The notes: generated from the letters alone by a model not told the origin. A stretch of DNA of 64,000 nt from Streptomyces sp. SJL17-4 (GCF_036826855.1 NZ_CP104578.1:7436501-7500500); one strand, 5' to 3'. Counted from the first letter of the stretch, positions 1 through 7,894 are shown. Numbers and translations are program-made.

Positions 1-2
1 TC

Positions 3-203
3 TGCGACCAGCCGTGGATCCTCCGCCTCATCCGCCTGACCGCACTCGGCGACGTCCTGTGCCCGGACGCCGATCCGACGGGGGCACTTCCGGTCGCCTG
101 GGAGGAGGGCCCGGCGGACGCACTGCCGGTGATGACGGCCCTTCAGCGGGATCCGGCGGCCCCTTGCCCGGTCGAGCTGGGCGTGACAAGACCCGTCTCG
201 TAG
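3..203 (+). CDS. C-terminal fragment of a possible STAS-domain protein
   Basis: The reading frame is open from the first bases and stops at TAG 201-203, so only the last 66 residues of a gene starting outside the window are seen. The segment ILRLIRLTALGDVLCP resembles the last helix of STAS (anti-sigma-factor antagonist) proteins, which commonly read as a leucine-rich helix ending in a DRVL-like turn. A full STAS protein lies at 5002, but the two are not adjacent. The rest of the tail is not diagnostic, and the assignment is a guess from one helix. Confidence 0.4.
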   Translation, partial: CDQPWILRLIRLTALGDVLCPDADPTGALPVAWEEGPADALPVMTALQRDPAAPCPVELGVTRPVS

Positions 204-306
204 GCGGCGATCACGGCTGCTCTCCTGCCTGTGATCGGCCCCCGTCCGGCGGACGAGGTCCAGGCCGTTTCCTTCGGATCATCTGATCGTTGCTTGATGC
301 GTCTCG

Positions 307-713
307 TTGACTGATACTCAGTGGGCGAGGATCGAGCCGTTGCTGCCGGACCGGACACCGAAGCGGGGTGGGCGGTGGCGTGATCACCGGCAGGTGATCG
401 ACGGCATCGCGTTCAAGTACCGCACCGGGACGCCTTGGAAGGGCCTGCCCGAGCGCTTCGGGTCGTGGCAGGGCGCCCACAACCGCCTGCGGAAGTGGGC
501 CGCCGACGGCACCTGGGAGAAGGTCTTCACCGCCCGGCGGCCTGACCACCAAGATCCACCTTGCCGCGGACAGCCGCTGTCGGCCACTGGCGTTCGTCCT
601 CACGCCCGGCCAGGCCGGCGACGCACCCGCGTTCCCCGAGGTCGTGGCCCGCTTACGGGGTGCCCCGGCCGATCAGTCGGCCTCGGACCACACCGGAGGT
701 GGTCCTGGCAGAC
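307..713 (+). mobile_element. Decayed IS5-type (DDE) transposase remnant
   Basis: A TTG at 307 opens a frame that begins like IS5-family transposases of actinobacteria (TDTQWARIEPLLPDR, then GIAFKYRTGTPWKGLPERFG). After EKVFTA (about residue 78) the frame jumps by +1 into GGLTTKIHLAADSRCRPLAF and LTPGQAGDAPAFPEVVARL. Roughly 45 residues normally found between these blocks, including the first catalytic Asp region, are missing. A second shift near 655 leads to PRPISRPRTTPEVVLAD, after which homology stops at about 713. With two frame breaks, an internal deletion and a lost 3' half it cannot encode an active transposase. I could not define terminal inverted repeats. Confidence 0.85.
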
Positions 714-809
714 GTTGAGGGAGCTGAGGCCGTGCGCGCTGTACCAGGTCGGCTCCTGATCGTCCTGCGGCACCTGATACTCGATGAAGCCGCTTATGTC
801 TGTACCCAT
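714..809 (-). pseudogene. 5' stub of a small MGTDISG-type gene cut by the IS remnant
   Basis: On the minus strand an ATG at 809 begins MGTDISGFIEYQVPQ and runs to about SLNV. There the DNA changes to the transposase remnant, exactly where transposase homology ends on the other strand (about 713). The MGTDI(S/T)G start with a following W and a SLNV-like block looks like a Streptomyces family of small conserved proteins of unknown function; this is recalled rather than searched. Only about 32 codons are left. No second half of the gene was found on the other side of the IS fragment. Confidence 0.5.
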
Positions 810-1017
810 GCCAGGCATCCTCCCGACGCCGTCAAATGATTTCGTCTGCGCCGGATCGACTACCTACACATACGTGAGCCTCCTGGTCAGGAGGTTGTGG
901 TGAGAAACAGCGCCCGGACGCGGCCTTACGGTCAAAGCACGGAGCGCAGCTCTGCCCGCAGTCCGGTGTACACGGACGCGACCGGTACCGACGGCATGTG
1001 ATCCGAAAAGACAGGCC

Positions 1018-2100
1018 TTAGGGCGCGCCGGGAAGCCGGACCATGACGAGCAGGCCGCCGGCCGGGCGGGGGGTGAGGTGGAGGGAACCGTCGTGCGCGC
1101 GGACGACGCTCTGCACGATGGCAAGGCCGAGGCCGACGCCGGGGTGTTCGTCGTCGGTGCGGACGCGTTCCGTTCCCCGTCGGAAGGGTTCGGTGAGGGT
1201 CGGTACCAGGTCCGGCGGGAGCCGACGGCCCGTGTTCTCGACCCGCAGTACGCTCATGGCGCCCTCCGCCCCTGTGCGGACCGTCACGGTGCCACCGGTG
1301 GGGACGTTGTGGACGACGGCGTTCTGGACGAGGTTCGTCACCATCCGCAGCAGGAGCTCCGCGGAGCCGCTGGTCCTGGCAGCGCCGCCGGTGACGTCGA
1401 GCGTGATCCGGCGCTGTTCGGCGAGGGGGAGCAGCGTTTCGGCGGCCTCCTCGGCGAGGAGGGAGAGGTCGACGCTCTCGCGGGTGAAGGTGCCGGTGTC
1501 GCCGCGGCTGAGCAGCAGGAGGGCCTCGGTGAGGTCGATCGCCCGCGTGTTGACGGCCTGCAGGCGTTCGACGAGTTCGTCCCGGTCCCGGGTGGGGTCC
1601 TCGCGGGCGACGTCGAGGAGCGCTCGCGAGATCGCCAGTGGGGTGCGCAGTTCGTGGGAGGCGTTCGCGGCGAACCTCCGCTGCTCGGCGACGTGCGACT
1701 CGAGTCTCTGGAGCATCGAGTCGAACGCGTCGGAGAGTTCGCGGAACTCGTCCTGGCGGCCCTTCATCCGGATCCGGTGGGACAGCGACCCCTCCCCGGC
1801 CCTCCGTGCCGCGTCCCTGATCTGGGTCAGCGGTGCGAGCATCCGGCCGGCGAGGAGCCACCCCCCGACGAGGCCGAACACGAGGAGGAAGGCCATTGCC
1901 CACGCCGCCGCGGGGAGGAAGGTGCGGACGAGGAGGTAGCGGTTGGGCGAGACCCCGAGGAGGCCCTGCGGGTTGTCGGGTACGTAGCGCAGCAGGTACC
2001 CCCACACCACGGCCAGCAGGAGAGCCCCGGCGACGGCGAGGAATCCGGCGTAGCTGAGGGTGAGTTTCAGCCGGGCGCTGAGCCCCGGGCGCCTATCCAT
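1018..2100 (-). CDS. Sensor histidine kinase of a two-component system
   Basis: A membrane histidine kinase of 360 aa that would autophosphorylate and pass phosphate to the response regulator encoded just upstream. Transmembrane segments lie at about residues 14-36 and 61-84 around a short extracytoplasmic loop. A HAMP linker follows, then the dimerisation H-box ASHELRTPL with His149. The ATP-binding domain has an N-box (NLVQNAVVHN) and a glycine box (GVGLGLAIVQ). The start is ATG 2100, which overlaps the end of the regulator gene by 8 nt and indicates translational coupling. A longer open frame upstream is only the regulator read in another frame. The stimulus cannot be told from the sequence. 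Confidence 0.93.
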   Translation of the reverse strand: MDRRPGLSARLKLTLSYAGFLAVAGALLLAVVWGYLLRYVPDNPQGLLGVSPNRYLLVRTFLPAAAWAMAFLLVFGLVGGWLLAGRMLAPLTQIRDAARRAGEGSLSHRIRMKGRQDEFRELSDAFDSMLQRLESHVAEQRRFAANASHELRTPLAISRALLDVAREDPTRDRDELVERLQAVNTRAIDLTEALLLLSRGDTGTFTRESVDLSLLAEEAAETLLPLAEQRRITLDVTGGAARTSGSAELLLRMVTNLVQNAVVHNVPTGGTVTVRTGAEGAMSVLRVENTGRRLPPDLVPTLTEPFRRGTERVRTDDEHPGVGLGLAIVQSVVRAHDGSLHLTPRPAGGLLVMVRLPGAP

Positions 2101-2788
2101 GCGTACTGCCGGGGCGGGTGGTGTCGGGTGCGGTCTCGATGCGGTAGCCGACACCCGGCACGGTGGCGATGATCCATGGTTCGCCGAGCCGCTTGCGCAG
2201 CGCGGAGACGGTGATGCGTACGGCGTTGGTGAGGGGGTCGACGTTCTCGTCCCAGGCCCGTTCGAGCAGCTCCTCGGCGCTGACGACCCCGCCCTCGGCG
2301 GCGACGAGGACTTCGAGGACGGCGAACTGTTTGCGGGTGAGCGCGACGTAACGACCGTCGCGGAAGACCTCCCGCCGGAAGGGGTCGACCCGCAGGCCCG
2401 CGAGCTCACGGACCGGGGGCCGGGCGTACGCGCGTCTGCGGTCGAGCGCCCTCAGCCGCAGGACGAGCTCCCGCAGCTCGAACGGTTTGGTGAGGTAGTC
2501 GTCGGCGCCGAGCTCGAACCCGGAGGCCTTGTCGTCGATCCGGTCGGCGGCGGTGAGCATGAGGATCGGGATGCCGCTCCCGGAGGCGATGATGCGCCGG
2601 GCGACCTCGTCGCCGGAGGGGCCGGGGATGTCGCGGTCGAGGACCGCGAGGTCGTAGGAGTGGACGCTGAGCAGTTCCAGGGCGGAGTCGCCGTCGCCGG
2701 CGATGTCGGCGGCGATCGCCTCGAGCCGCAGACCGTCACGGACGGCTTCGGCCAGGTAGGGCTCGTCCTCCACGATCAGTACGCGCAT
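2093..2788 (-). CDS. OmpR-family response regulator
   Basis: A 231-aa regulator with an N-terminal receiver domain and a C-terminal winged helix. The acidic pocket (EDE near residue 7), the phosphoacceptor Asp51 in AVLDRD and the conserved Lys in YLTKPF (about residue 102) are all present. The DNA-binding domain covers about residues 125-220 and ends with the usual GVGYRI. It is the first gene of the pair and overlaps the kinase gene by 8 nt. No repeat that would mark its own operator was seen in the 80 bases before the VanZ-like gene. Confidence 0.93.
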   Translation of the reverse strand: MRVLIVEDEPYLAEAVRDGLRLEAIAADIAGDGDSALELLSVHSYDLAVLDRDIPGPSGDEVARRIIASGSGIPILMLTAADRIDDKASGFELGADDYLTKPFELRELVLRLRALDRRRAYARPPVRELAGLRVDPFRREVFRDGRYVALTRKQFAVLEVLVAAEGGVVSAEELLERAWDENVDPLTNAVRITVSALRKRLGEPWIIATVPGVGYRIETAPDTTRPGSTHG

Positions 2789-2868
2789 GGGTGAAGCCTA
2801 AGCAGGGGAACGCGTCGCCGACGTGTGCGAGGGCGGGGGCGAGGGCGGGGGCGCACCGGCGACACGCC

Positions 2869-3573
2869 TCAGGCCGCCGGTGCCATCGCGGGGCGGGGCC
2901 GGTCCGACGGCTTTCCCGCCGTGGTGCGCCACCAGCGGCGCGAGGCCAGTGCGGCCAGCGCGGCGCCGGTGGCGTTGACCAGGACGTCGTCCACGGAGGA
3001 CACCCGGTCGAGCTGGAAGACGTACTGGGCGGTCTCGACGAGGACCGAGCAGCCCGCGCCGAGCGCCAGGATCCGGAGCACGGACGCCGCCGCCGCGAAC
3101 CGCATCGGGGCGAAGAAGCCCAGCGAGGCGAAGACCAGCAGGTTGCCGATGATCCCGAGCGTCCCCATCGTGACCAGGTCCCGCAGCGGCACCAGGCTCA
3201 CCCGGGCGGGGGCGACGCCGGGCGCGGCGCCCGGCATCAGGGTCAACCACAGGAACGGCACCGTCCCGTGGACCATGCCCACCTCGGCCAGCGACTTCCG
3301 CCATGCCGACGTGACACCGGCGGCCCGCCGCCGGCGCGCCAGGGCCCACACCACGAGCAACGACAACGGCACAGCGACCAGAGTCATGAGCACCACACCG
3401 TTGAAGGTGTCGAAGCAGCCGTGCCACCGTCCGGCCATGCACCGTGGAGCGGACATCATCAGCGGCCCCCGTATGACGAACAGCGCGCTCGCCAGACCGA
3501 GGACCGCCAGGCCGATGGAGACGATCCTTCGCGTGCGGCGGTGCGGTGTGGGCAGGGGTGCGCTGTGTGTCAT
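2869..3573 (-). CDS. VanZ-like membrane protein
   Basis: A 234-aa protein with about five hydrophobic segments, including one after a basic start (RRTRRIVSIGLAVLGL) and a C-terminal pair. The block IGNLLVFASLGFFAP, the later VETAQYVF and the SSVDDVLVNATGA stretch are the VanZ-domain signature. VanZ gives low-level teicoplanin resistance in enterococci, but most actinobacterial members have no known role. ATG 3573 is chosen because a G-rich stretch (GGGGG) lies just ahead. The gene is co-directional with the two-component genes but separated from them by 80 bases. There is no sign of van genes. Confidence 0.8.
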   Translation of the reverse strand: MTHSAPLPTPHRRTRRIVSIGLAVLGLASALFVIRGPLMMSAPRCMAGRWHGCFDTFNGVVLMTLVAVPLSLLVVWALARRRRAAGVTSAWRKSLAEVGMVHGTVPFLWLTLMPGAAPGVAPARVSLVPLRDLVTMGTLGIIGNLLVFASLGFFAPMRFAAAASVLRILALGAGCSVLVETAQYVFQLDRVSSVDDVLVNATGAALAALASRRWWRTTAGKPSDRPRPAMAPAA

Positions 3574-3623
3574 GCCCCCATTGAAGAGGGAGGGCGGTTG
3601 CCGGGGCGTATGCGATTTTCGAT

Positions 3624-3659
3624 ACACCCGCGATACACGGAACACCCGCGATACACGGA
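3624..3659. repeat. Perfect 18-bp tandem duplication upstream of the VanZ-like gene
   Basis: The unit ACACCCGCGATACACGGA occurs twice head to tail (3624-3641 and 3642-3659), and a further GATACAC lies at 3621. It sits between two divergent starts (3573 minus, 3775 plus), about 50 nt before the VanZ-like ATG, so it could hold repeated binding sites. No regulator is identified. Confidence 0.75.
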
Positions 3660-3774
3660 TTCCTGGGCACGCGGGAGCGGCGCGAGCCGACGGTGGGGGC
3701 CGCCGGTCGGAGCCGCCGGTGGGAGGATCCGAAATCCCCTGGCAGCAAGGTCGCGTGGGCGCGATCATGGCCGG

Positions 3775-4425
3775 ATGAGCCGGCACGCCGAGACCGCCCA
3801 GCCCGTCGGGACCATCCCGACCACCCCGAACCCCGAGCCCATCGGGACCACCCCGACCCCCCTGCCCGTGGACGCGCTGATCGTCGTGGACGTGCAGTCG
3901 GCCTTCGTCACCGGTGACGGGGCCGTGCCGGCGGCCGCGCGGCTCGTCGACCGTACGACGGATCTCCTCGCGCGGGCCCGGCGGGACGGTGCCTTCGTCG
4001 TGCACCTCCAGAACGACGGCCCGCCCGGCGCGGAGGACGAACCCCACACGCCGGGCTGGGAGCTCCACCACCCCGTCGAGCCCGGGCCCCGGGAGCTCGT
4101 CATCCGCAAGCCGCACGACGACGGCTTCGCGGAGACCCCGCTGGGCCGCGTGCTCAGCGACGCGGGCGTGCGGGCGGTCGCCGTCTGCGGCGTGATGTCC
4201 GAGATGTGCGTGCAGGCGACGGCTCGTACGGCCCTGGCACGCGGCTACCGAGTCGTCGTACCGCACGATGCCCACGCCACCCAGGACGTTCCGGCGGCGC
4301 CGGGAATCAGCGGGGTCGTCCCGGCCGCGACGGTCTCCCGGGTCGCCGCCTACGCCTTGGGGAGCGACGCGGAGGTCACCGTACGAGCCTCGGAGGTCAC
4401 GTTCACGGCCCCTGCCGCCGGCTGA
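3775..4425 (+). CDS. Isochorismatase-family cysteine hydrolase
   Basis: A 216-aa member of the isochorismatase/nicotinamidase fold. The catalytic triad is visible: Asp39 in IVVDVQ, Lys112 in VIRKPHDDGF and Cys145 in GVMSEMCVQAT, the last with the usual preceding small-residue cis-peptide region. The family hydrolyses amides or enol ethers, and the substrate cannot be read from these motifs. The first 32 residues are a Pro/Thr-rich extension with an internal repeat (IPTTPNPEPIGTTPTP) not needed by the fold, so a later start is possible, although no other ATG/GTG lies before the core. ATG 3775 lacks a clear ribosome-binding site. Confidence 0.88.
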   Translation: MSRHAETAQPVGTIPTTPNPEPIGTTPTPLPVDALIVVDVQSAFVTGDGAVPAAARLVDRTTDLLARARRDGAFVVHLQNDGPPGAEDEPHTPGWELHHPVEPGPRELVIRKPHDDGFAETPLGRVLSDAGVRAVAVCGVMSEMCVQATARTALARGYRVVVPHDAHATQDVPAAPGISGVVPAATVSRVAAYALGSDAEVTVRASEVTFTAPAAG

Positions 4426-4454
4426 GCCGCGCCGTCGAGGATGCCGATCTTCAT
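4350..4454 (-). pseudogene. Possible 5' stub of a nucleotide-binding oxidoreductase gene
   Basis: An ATG at 4454, preceded by a good AGGAAG ribosome-binding site, starts with MKIGIL. That matches the first strand of NADP-binding proteins such as F420H2:NADP reductases (MKIGILGTG). After eight codons the frame runs antisense into the end of the isochorismatase gene and stops at 4350, without the glycine motif. It faces away from the ArsR gene at 4629 across a palindromic operator, the usual place for a gene controlled by that regulator. It looks like a target gene replaced after its first codons, but a chance ATG with a good ribosome-binding site is also possible. Confidence 0.35.
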
Positions 4455-4524
4455 GGTGCTTCCTTCTGTCCGGGACCCGTCCCCCTGACGCGCGGCGAGC
4501 CGTCTCAGAAGGTGACATACGGAA

Positions 4525-4542
4525 ATTGCAAATTTCTGCAAT
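4525..4542. promoter_or_regulatory. Palindromic operator in the ArsR promoter region
   Basis: Perfect 6-bp arms ATTGCA and TGCAAT are separated by AATTTC, in an A/T-rich patch that stands out from its surroundings. It lies about 85 nt before the ArsR start at 4629 and about 70 nt before the divergent stub at 4454. This fits a winged-helix dimer site for autoregulation, which is inferred. Confidence 0.6.
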
Positions 4543-4628
4543 TCGATACATCCTGGTCCGGCCGTGCCCGTGGGTAGCCGCCGGGCGCGGCGACCCGTCC
4601 CGCGCCCCGCGCCCCCGGAGGACAGACC

Positions 4629-4985
4629 GTGCCGGTCCCGCTGTACCAGGCCAAGGCCGAGTTCTTCCGCATGCTGGGCCATCCCGTACGGATCCGGGTC
4701 CTGGAGCTGCTCCAGAGCGGCCCGTTGCCCGTACGGGAGCTGCTCGCGCGGATCGAGATCGAGCCGGCGGCCCTCTCGCAGCAGCTCGCCGTGTTGCGCC
4801 GCTTCGGGATCGTGACCGCCACCCGCGAGGGATCCACCGTCGTGTACACGCTCGCGGGCGGGGACGTGACCCAGTTGATGCAGGCCGCGCGGCGGATCCT
4901 CACCGAGATCACCGCCGGCCCGCAGTCCTGCCTCCCTCCCGTGCTTCCGCAGCCCGTGCTTCCGCAACCCGTGCTTCCGCAGTGA
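4629..4985 (+). CDS. ArsR-family transcriptional regulator
   Basis: A 118-aa winged-helix repressor. The core LGHPVRIRVLELL and the recognition helix region LSQQLAVLRRFGIV are typical of ArsR proteins, but the metal-binding Cys motif of arsenic/cadmium sensors is absent, so it probably senses something else. It is clearly paralogous to the gene at 5619 (same PLYQxKAxFF start and the same LSQQLAVLRR). The C-terminus carries three copies of PVLPQ from a 15-bp tandem repeat. The start is GTG 4629, preceded by GGAGGACAG. Confidence 0.88.
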   Translation: MPVPLYQAKAEFFRMLGHPVRIRVLELLQSGPLPVRELLARIEIEPAALSQQLAVLRRFGIVTATREGSTVVYTLAGGDVTQLMQAARRILTEITAGPQSCLPPVLPQPVLPQPVLPQ

Positions 4986-5001
4986 TCGCCGTACGAGAAG
5001 G

Positions 5002-5400
5002 ATGACGACGCACATGACCATCGAATGGCGTTACACCGTCCAGCAGGACCTGGGCGTACTGTCCCTGGCCGGGTTCCTCGGAGCCGACGCCGTGGGGCGG
5101 TTCACCGGGGCCGTGGGATGGGCGGTCGCGCGCGGCACGGGACCGGTCGTCCTCGACCTGACCCGGCTGCGGGGCTGGTCGGTCGGCGGGCAGCTCGCCG
5201 TCGCGGAGGCGGCCCTCCGGCTGCGGGCCGCGGGCCGCGCCCTCGAACTGGCCGCGATCCCCGCCGACGGCTCCCTCGTCCCGGTGGGTGAAGGGCCTCA
5301 GGTCCCGATCCACCGCGACCTCGCCGCGGCGCTCGCCGCGCACCGCGACGCGGGCGCGGAACAGCGGGCGTGGCGCAGCGACGCCTGGCCGACCACCTGA
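5002..5400 (+). CDS. STAS-domain protein (anti-sigma-factor-antagonist type)
   Basis: A 132-aa single-domain protein with the STAS outline: an early strand (LGVLSLAGFLG), the central VVLDLTRLRGW strand-loop where the conserved Asp/Ser region lies, then a long helix. The usual phosphorylatable serine is at best displaced (GWSVGG). In the family such proteins bind anti-sigma factors or form part of anion transporters. Two near-identical ArsR genes flank it on the same strand, 16 nt behind and about 220 nt ahead, suggesting a duplicated regulator unit. Confidence 0.72.
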   Translation: MTTHMTIEWRYTVQQDLGVLSLAGFLGADAVGRFTGAVGWAVARGTGPVVLDLTRLRGWSVGGQLAVAEAALRLRAAGRALELAAIPADGSLVPVGEGPQVPIHRDLAAALAAHRDAGAEQRAWRSDAWPTT

Positions 5401-5419
5401 TCGCTCGGTGGCGCCGGTA

Positions 5420-5489
5420 CCGCTCACGTACCCGCTCACTCACCGCTCACGTACCGCCCGAGTACGGTCCGCGTACCGCCCAAGTGCCG
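5420..5489. repeat. Short direct repeats between the STAS and second ArsR genes
   Basis: CCGCTCACGTACC occurs at 5420-5432 and 5443-5455, and GTACCGCCC followed by (G/A)AGT recurs twice further on. The stretch has no open frame of its own. It may be slipped-strand duplication in the ArsR leader. Confidence 0.5.
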
Positions 5490-5618
5490 GACCGTCCTGG
5501 CAGGTTCCGGCCATGATCCGCCCCGGACCCGTCCCAGGTGCGTTTCCGCCCTCGCAGGCGCGAGGATGGGGGACATGCTGCACAGTGCCGGGTCGATGCG
5601 ACGCGCGGGGTGGGTGTG

Positions 5619-6050
5619 ATGAGTACGCCGCTCTACCAATTGAAGGCCGACTTCTTCAAGACACTGGGACACCCTGTCCGCATCCGCGTTCTGGAGCTGC
5701 TGAGCGACCGCGAGCACGGTGTCGCCGAGATGCTCCGCGACACTGGGGTCGAACCGGCGTACCTCTCCCAGCAGTTGGCGGTACTGCGCCGGGCGAACAT
5801 GGTCGTCGCCCGGCGCGAAGGCACGGCCGTGTACTACGCGCTGACGAGTCCTCAGGTGGCCGAACTGCTGCGGATCGCCCGCACGATCCTCTCCGGCGTC
5901 CTCGCGGGCCAGGCGGAACTGCTGGCCGACCTCCGGGCCGCGGTACCCCGGGAGAAGGCCCCCTCGCTCACGTCCCCGACGGCCGCGGCTGCTCCGGCGG
6001 AACCGAGCTCTCGGCGGCCGCCATCCACTGGTCGAGGTCGGCCTGGGTGA
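5619..6050 (+). CDS. ArsR-family transcriptional regulator (paralogue)
   Basis: A 143-aa winged-helix regulator. LGHPVRIRVLELLS, then the helix-turn-helix AYLSQQLAVLRRANMV and the wing with REGTAVYYAL, place it in ArsR; no metal-binding Cys motif is visible. It matches the protein at 4629 over its first 95 residues and differs in a longer Pro/Ala-rich tail. The last 83 bases overlap the end of the convergent MBL-fold gene, so part of the tail may be read-through into the neighbour. ATG 5619 follows a GGGGTGGG stretch. Confidence 0.85.
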   Translation: MSTPLYQLKADFFKTLGHPVRIRVLELLSDREHGVAEMLRDTGVEPAYLSQQLAVLRRANMVVARREGTAVYYALTSPQVAELLRIARTILSGVLAGQAELLADLRAAVPREKAPSLTSPTAAAAPAEPSSRRPPSTGRGRPG

Positions 6051-6819
6051 AATCCGTCCACGGTGGGATGTCGGGGAGCTGCCGGAGGAGGTCGTAGGCC
6101 TCGGAGATCTGGGGGCCGCGGAGGATCGGGCAGTGGCAGCCGGCGATGACCTCGGCGTTCAGGTGCTGGAAGTCGCTGACGACCCTCCCGAACTTCTGGG
6201 CGTCCAGCAGGGCGACCCAGGGGGAGACCAGCCGTCCGCCGAAGAGCTGGCCGTCGCGGAACTCGTCCGGCGACAGCGCCGCCGTTTCGGGCATGGGGGT
6301 CGGCACGTTCGTGGCGAAGGTGTCGACGGCCCACAGGACACTGGTCTTCGGGTCGAAGAGGGCGCGGGTCGTGGGGTTGTCGAACAGGGGCGGTCGCTTG
6401 GCGACCAGGGTGCGGTCGCCCGCGTCGATCGTGTCGCCGTCGGTCATGAAGCGGCACCGGTTGATGGGGGTCTCCCACTCCTCGGCCATGCGGCCGATGG
6501 AGAACCATGTCGTCAGCAGGGTCGCGTTCGGGCAATCCGCGAGGACCGCCAGGAGATTGCCGGCGTGGTCGCGGTCGTCGTGGGTGAGGAAGATCCACCG
6601 TACGTCGAGGGGATCCACGACGGACCAGGCTGCCTCCAACCACTGGGAGCGCACCGCGGGGGCTCCGGTGTCGACGAGGATCGGTTCGGCTCCCCGGATC
6701 ACCATCGAATTCATCGGGAAGTGGCCGACCGGCGGGGCCTCAAGGGCCCACGGGATGACGAAGGTCTCCTCGGCGATCTCGTACGGTTGCAGAAGGTTGA
6801 ACGTGTCCATGGTTGTCAT
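5968..6819 (-). CDS. MBL-fold hydrolase or oxygen-binding diiron-type protein
   Basis: A 283-aa metallo-beta-lactamase-fold protein. The metal motif is HDDRDH (His80, Asp84, His85 in FLTHDDRDHAGN), with later ligands likely in VLWAVDTFAT and AGCHCPIL. The first motif position after His is Asp rather than the HxHxDH of classical hydrolases. That pattern, together with an FNLLQPYEI start and an FPMNSMVI strand, is closer to flavodiiron/ODP-like members. ATG 6819 has a GGGAGAG site. The gene converges on the ArsR gene at 5619 and overlaps it by 83 nt. Substrate unknown. Confidence 0.8.
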   Translation of the reverse strand: MTTMDTFNLLQPYEIAEETFVIPWALEAPPVGHFPMNSMVIRGAEPILVDTGAPAVRSQWLEAAWSVVDPLDVRWIFLTHDDRDHAGNLLAVLADCPNATLLTTWFSIGRMAEEWETPINRCRFMTDGDTIDAGDRTLVAKRPPLFDNPTTRALFDPKTSVLWAVDTFATNVPTPMPETAALSPDEFRDGQLFGGRLVSPWVALLDAQKFGRVVSDFQHLNAEVIAGCHCPILRGPQISEAYDLLRQLPDIPPWTDFTQADLDQWMAAAESSVPPEQPRPSGT

Positions 6820-6931
6820 CGCTGCTCTCCCTAGAACGGAGTCGCCGCGTCCGTGCATCCAGTCCAGCCCCGTGCCGCGCTGCCGTCAAACGCGGAACTC
6901 GCGGCGCTCGGCTTCCTCAAGCCCCAAGCCG

Positions 6932-7237
6932 TCAAGCCGTGGGTTGTTCGCCTCCCCAGCGCGCCCGGAGAACATCGGCCCAGTCGCCCGCTTCCGGACC
7001 GGGATCCTTCAGCTGTGGCACTGGGCCGGGAGCCGTCTCGATCAGGTGCACGAGCGTCCAGGCGACGCCGTAGCAGTCGTCCGGGCCGAAGCAGGTGGCC
7101 AGGGCGGCGGCCTCTTCGGGCGTGACAGGGCGCGAGATCGCTGTCAGCAGGCGGGCGCGCCGGTCGATCTCTTCCTCGCTCGCGTCCCAGTCGGGAAGCG
7201 GTCCGTCGGCAACGAAAGTCTGCACTTCGGGTCTCAT
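6932..7237 (-). CDS. Hypothetical protein
   Basis: About 101 aa, acidic, no signal peptide or membrane segment, ending WADVLRARWGG. A two-cysteine stretch TCFGPDDCYGVAWTLVHLIE is the only unusual feature. An ATG at 7255 is also in frame, but a -10-like GATCAT lies only 6 nt before ATG 7237, which favours the shorter start and a leaderless message. It resembles small proteins that accompany polymorphic or immunity loci, but I do not recognise the family. Confidence 0.6.
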   Translation of the reverse strand: MRPEVQTFVADGPLPDWDASEEEIDRRARLLTAISRPVTPEEAAALATCFGPDDCYGVAWTLVHLIETAPGPVPQLKDPGPEAGDWADVLRARWGGEQPTA

Positions 7238-7362
7238 GACCGAATGATCGTCCATCGTAGCCGAGGGCCGCTGCCGGGCGAACGGTCAGAACAGGTCCGG
7301 CCCCGCCTCCCCGGCCGCGATCTCGGTGGCGTGCGGACCGGACGTCAGGCAGGCTGAGCAGC

Positions 7363-7746
7363 ATGTATTCGGTGGTGCAGAACGTTGCGGTCGACTGTTC
7401 GGATGCCTATGGGCTGGCTCGGTTCTGGAGTGAGGTGACCGGGTGTCCGCTGGACCCGGAGAGCGGACCGGGTGACCCGGAGACCCAGGTGATGCTGAAG
7501 GACGGCCCGGTGCTGTACTTCAACCAGGTACCGGAGCCGAAGACCCTCAAGAACCGCCTCCATCTGTGCCTGCGCCCGACGACCTCGCGCGAGGAGGAGG
7601 TCGAGCGCCTCCTGGCCCTCGGAGCCACCCTGGCCGGTGACCACCGAAAGCCCGACGGCACGGGCTGGGCGGTCCTCGCCGACCCCGAAGGCAATGAATT
7701 CTGCGTCCTCCGCAGCGACTCCGATCGCGCGGCGACACCTTCCTGA
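7363..7746 (+). CDS. VOC-superfamily (glyoxalase/dioxygenase-like) protein
   Basis: A 127-aa protein with the paired beta-alpha-beta modules of vicinal-oxygen-chelate proteins. The first module has VDCSDAYGLARFWSEVTG and the second has a HLCLRP strand. The final strand WAVLADPEGNEFCVL is the standard VOC ending. Members bind a metal with His/Glu and act on small molecules or confer drug binding. The likely ligands are His in HLCL and Glu in GNEFC. The 150 bases after it hold imperfect repeats of CTGGGCC-containing units and no gene. Confidence 0.85.
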   Translation: MYSVVQNVAVDCSDAYGLARFWSEVTGCPLDPESGPGDPETQVMLKDGPVLYFNQVPEPKTLKNRLHLCLRPTTSREEEVERLLALGATLAGDHRKPDGTGWAVLADPEGNEFCVLRSDSDRAATPS

Positions 7747-7894
7747 GCCACGGGGACGACTCCCTGGGCCACGGGGATGACTTCCTGGGCCCCGAGGCCG
7801 ACTTCCTGGGCCCCGGGGGCCGACGTCCTGATCCCCGAGGCCGACGTCCGGACCCCCGGGGTCGCCCAGACGCCCGGGCCGGGGACCTACGTGA

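Noticed and set aside
1018..2409. Extended start of the histidine kinase inside the response regulator gene
   Set aside because: The extra N-terminus is the regulator's DNA read in another frame and has no membrane or sensor features; ATG 2100 gives a normal kinase.
5575..5621. Short frame MLHSAGSMRRAGWV overlapping the second ArsR start as a leader peptide
   Set aside because: No ribosome-binding site or known leader motif, and no control codons; probably chance.
7747..7894. CTGGGCC-rich imperfect repeats after the VOC gene as a possible CRISPR-like or regulatory array
   Set aside because: Units are irregular in length and sequence, with no unique spacers.
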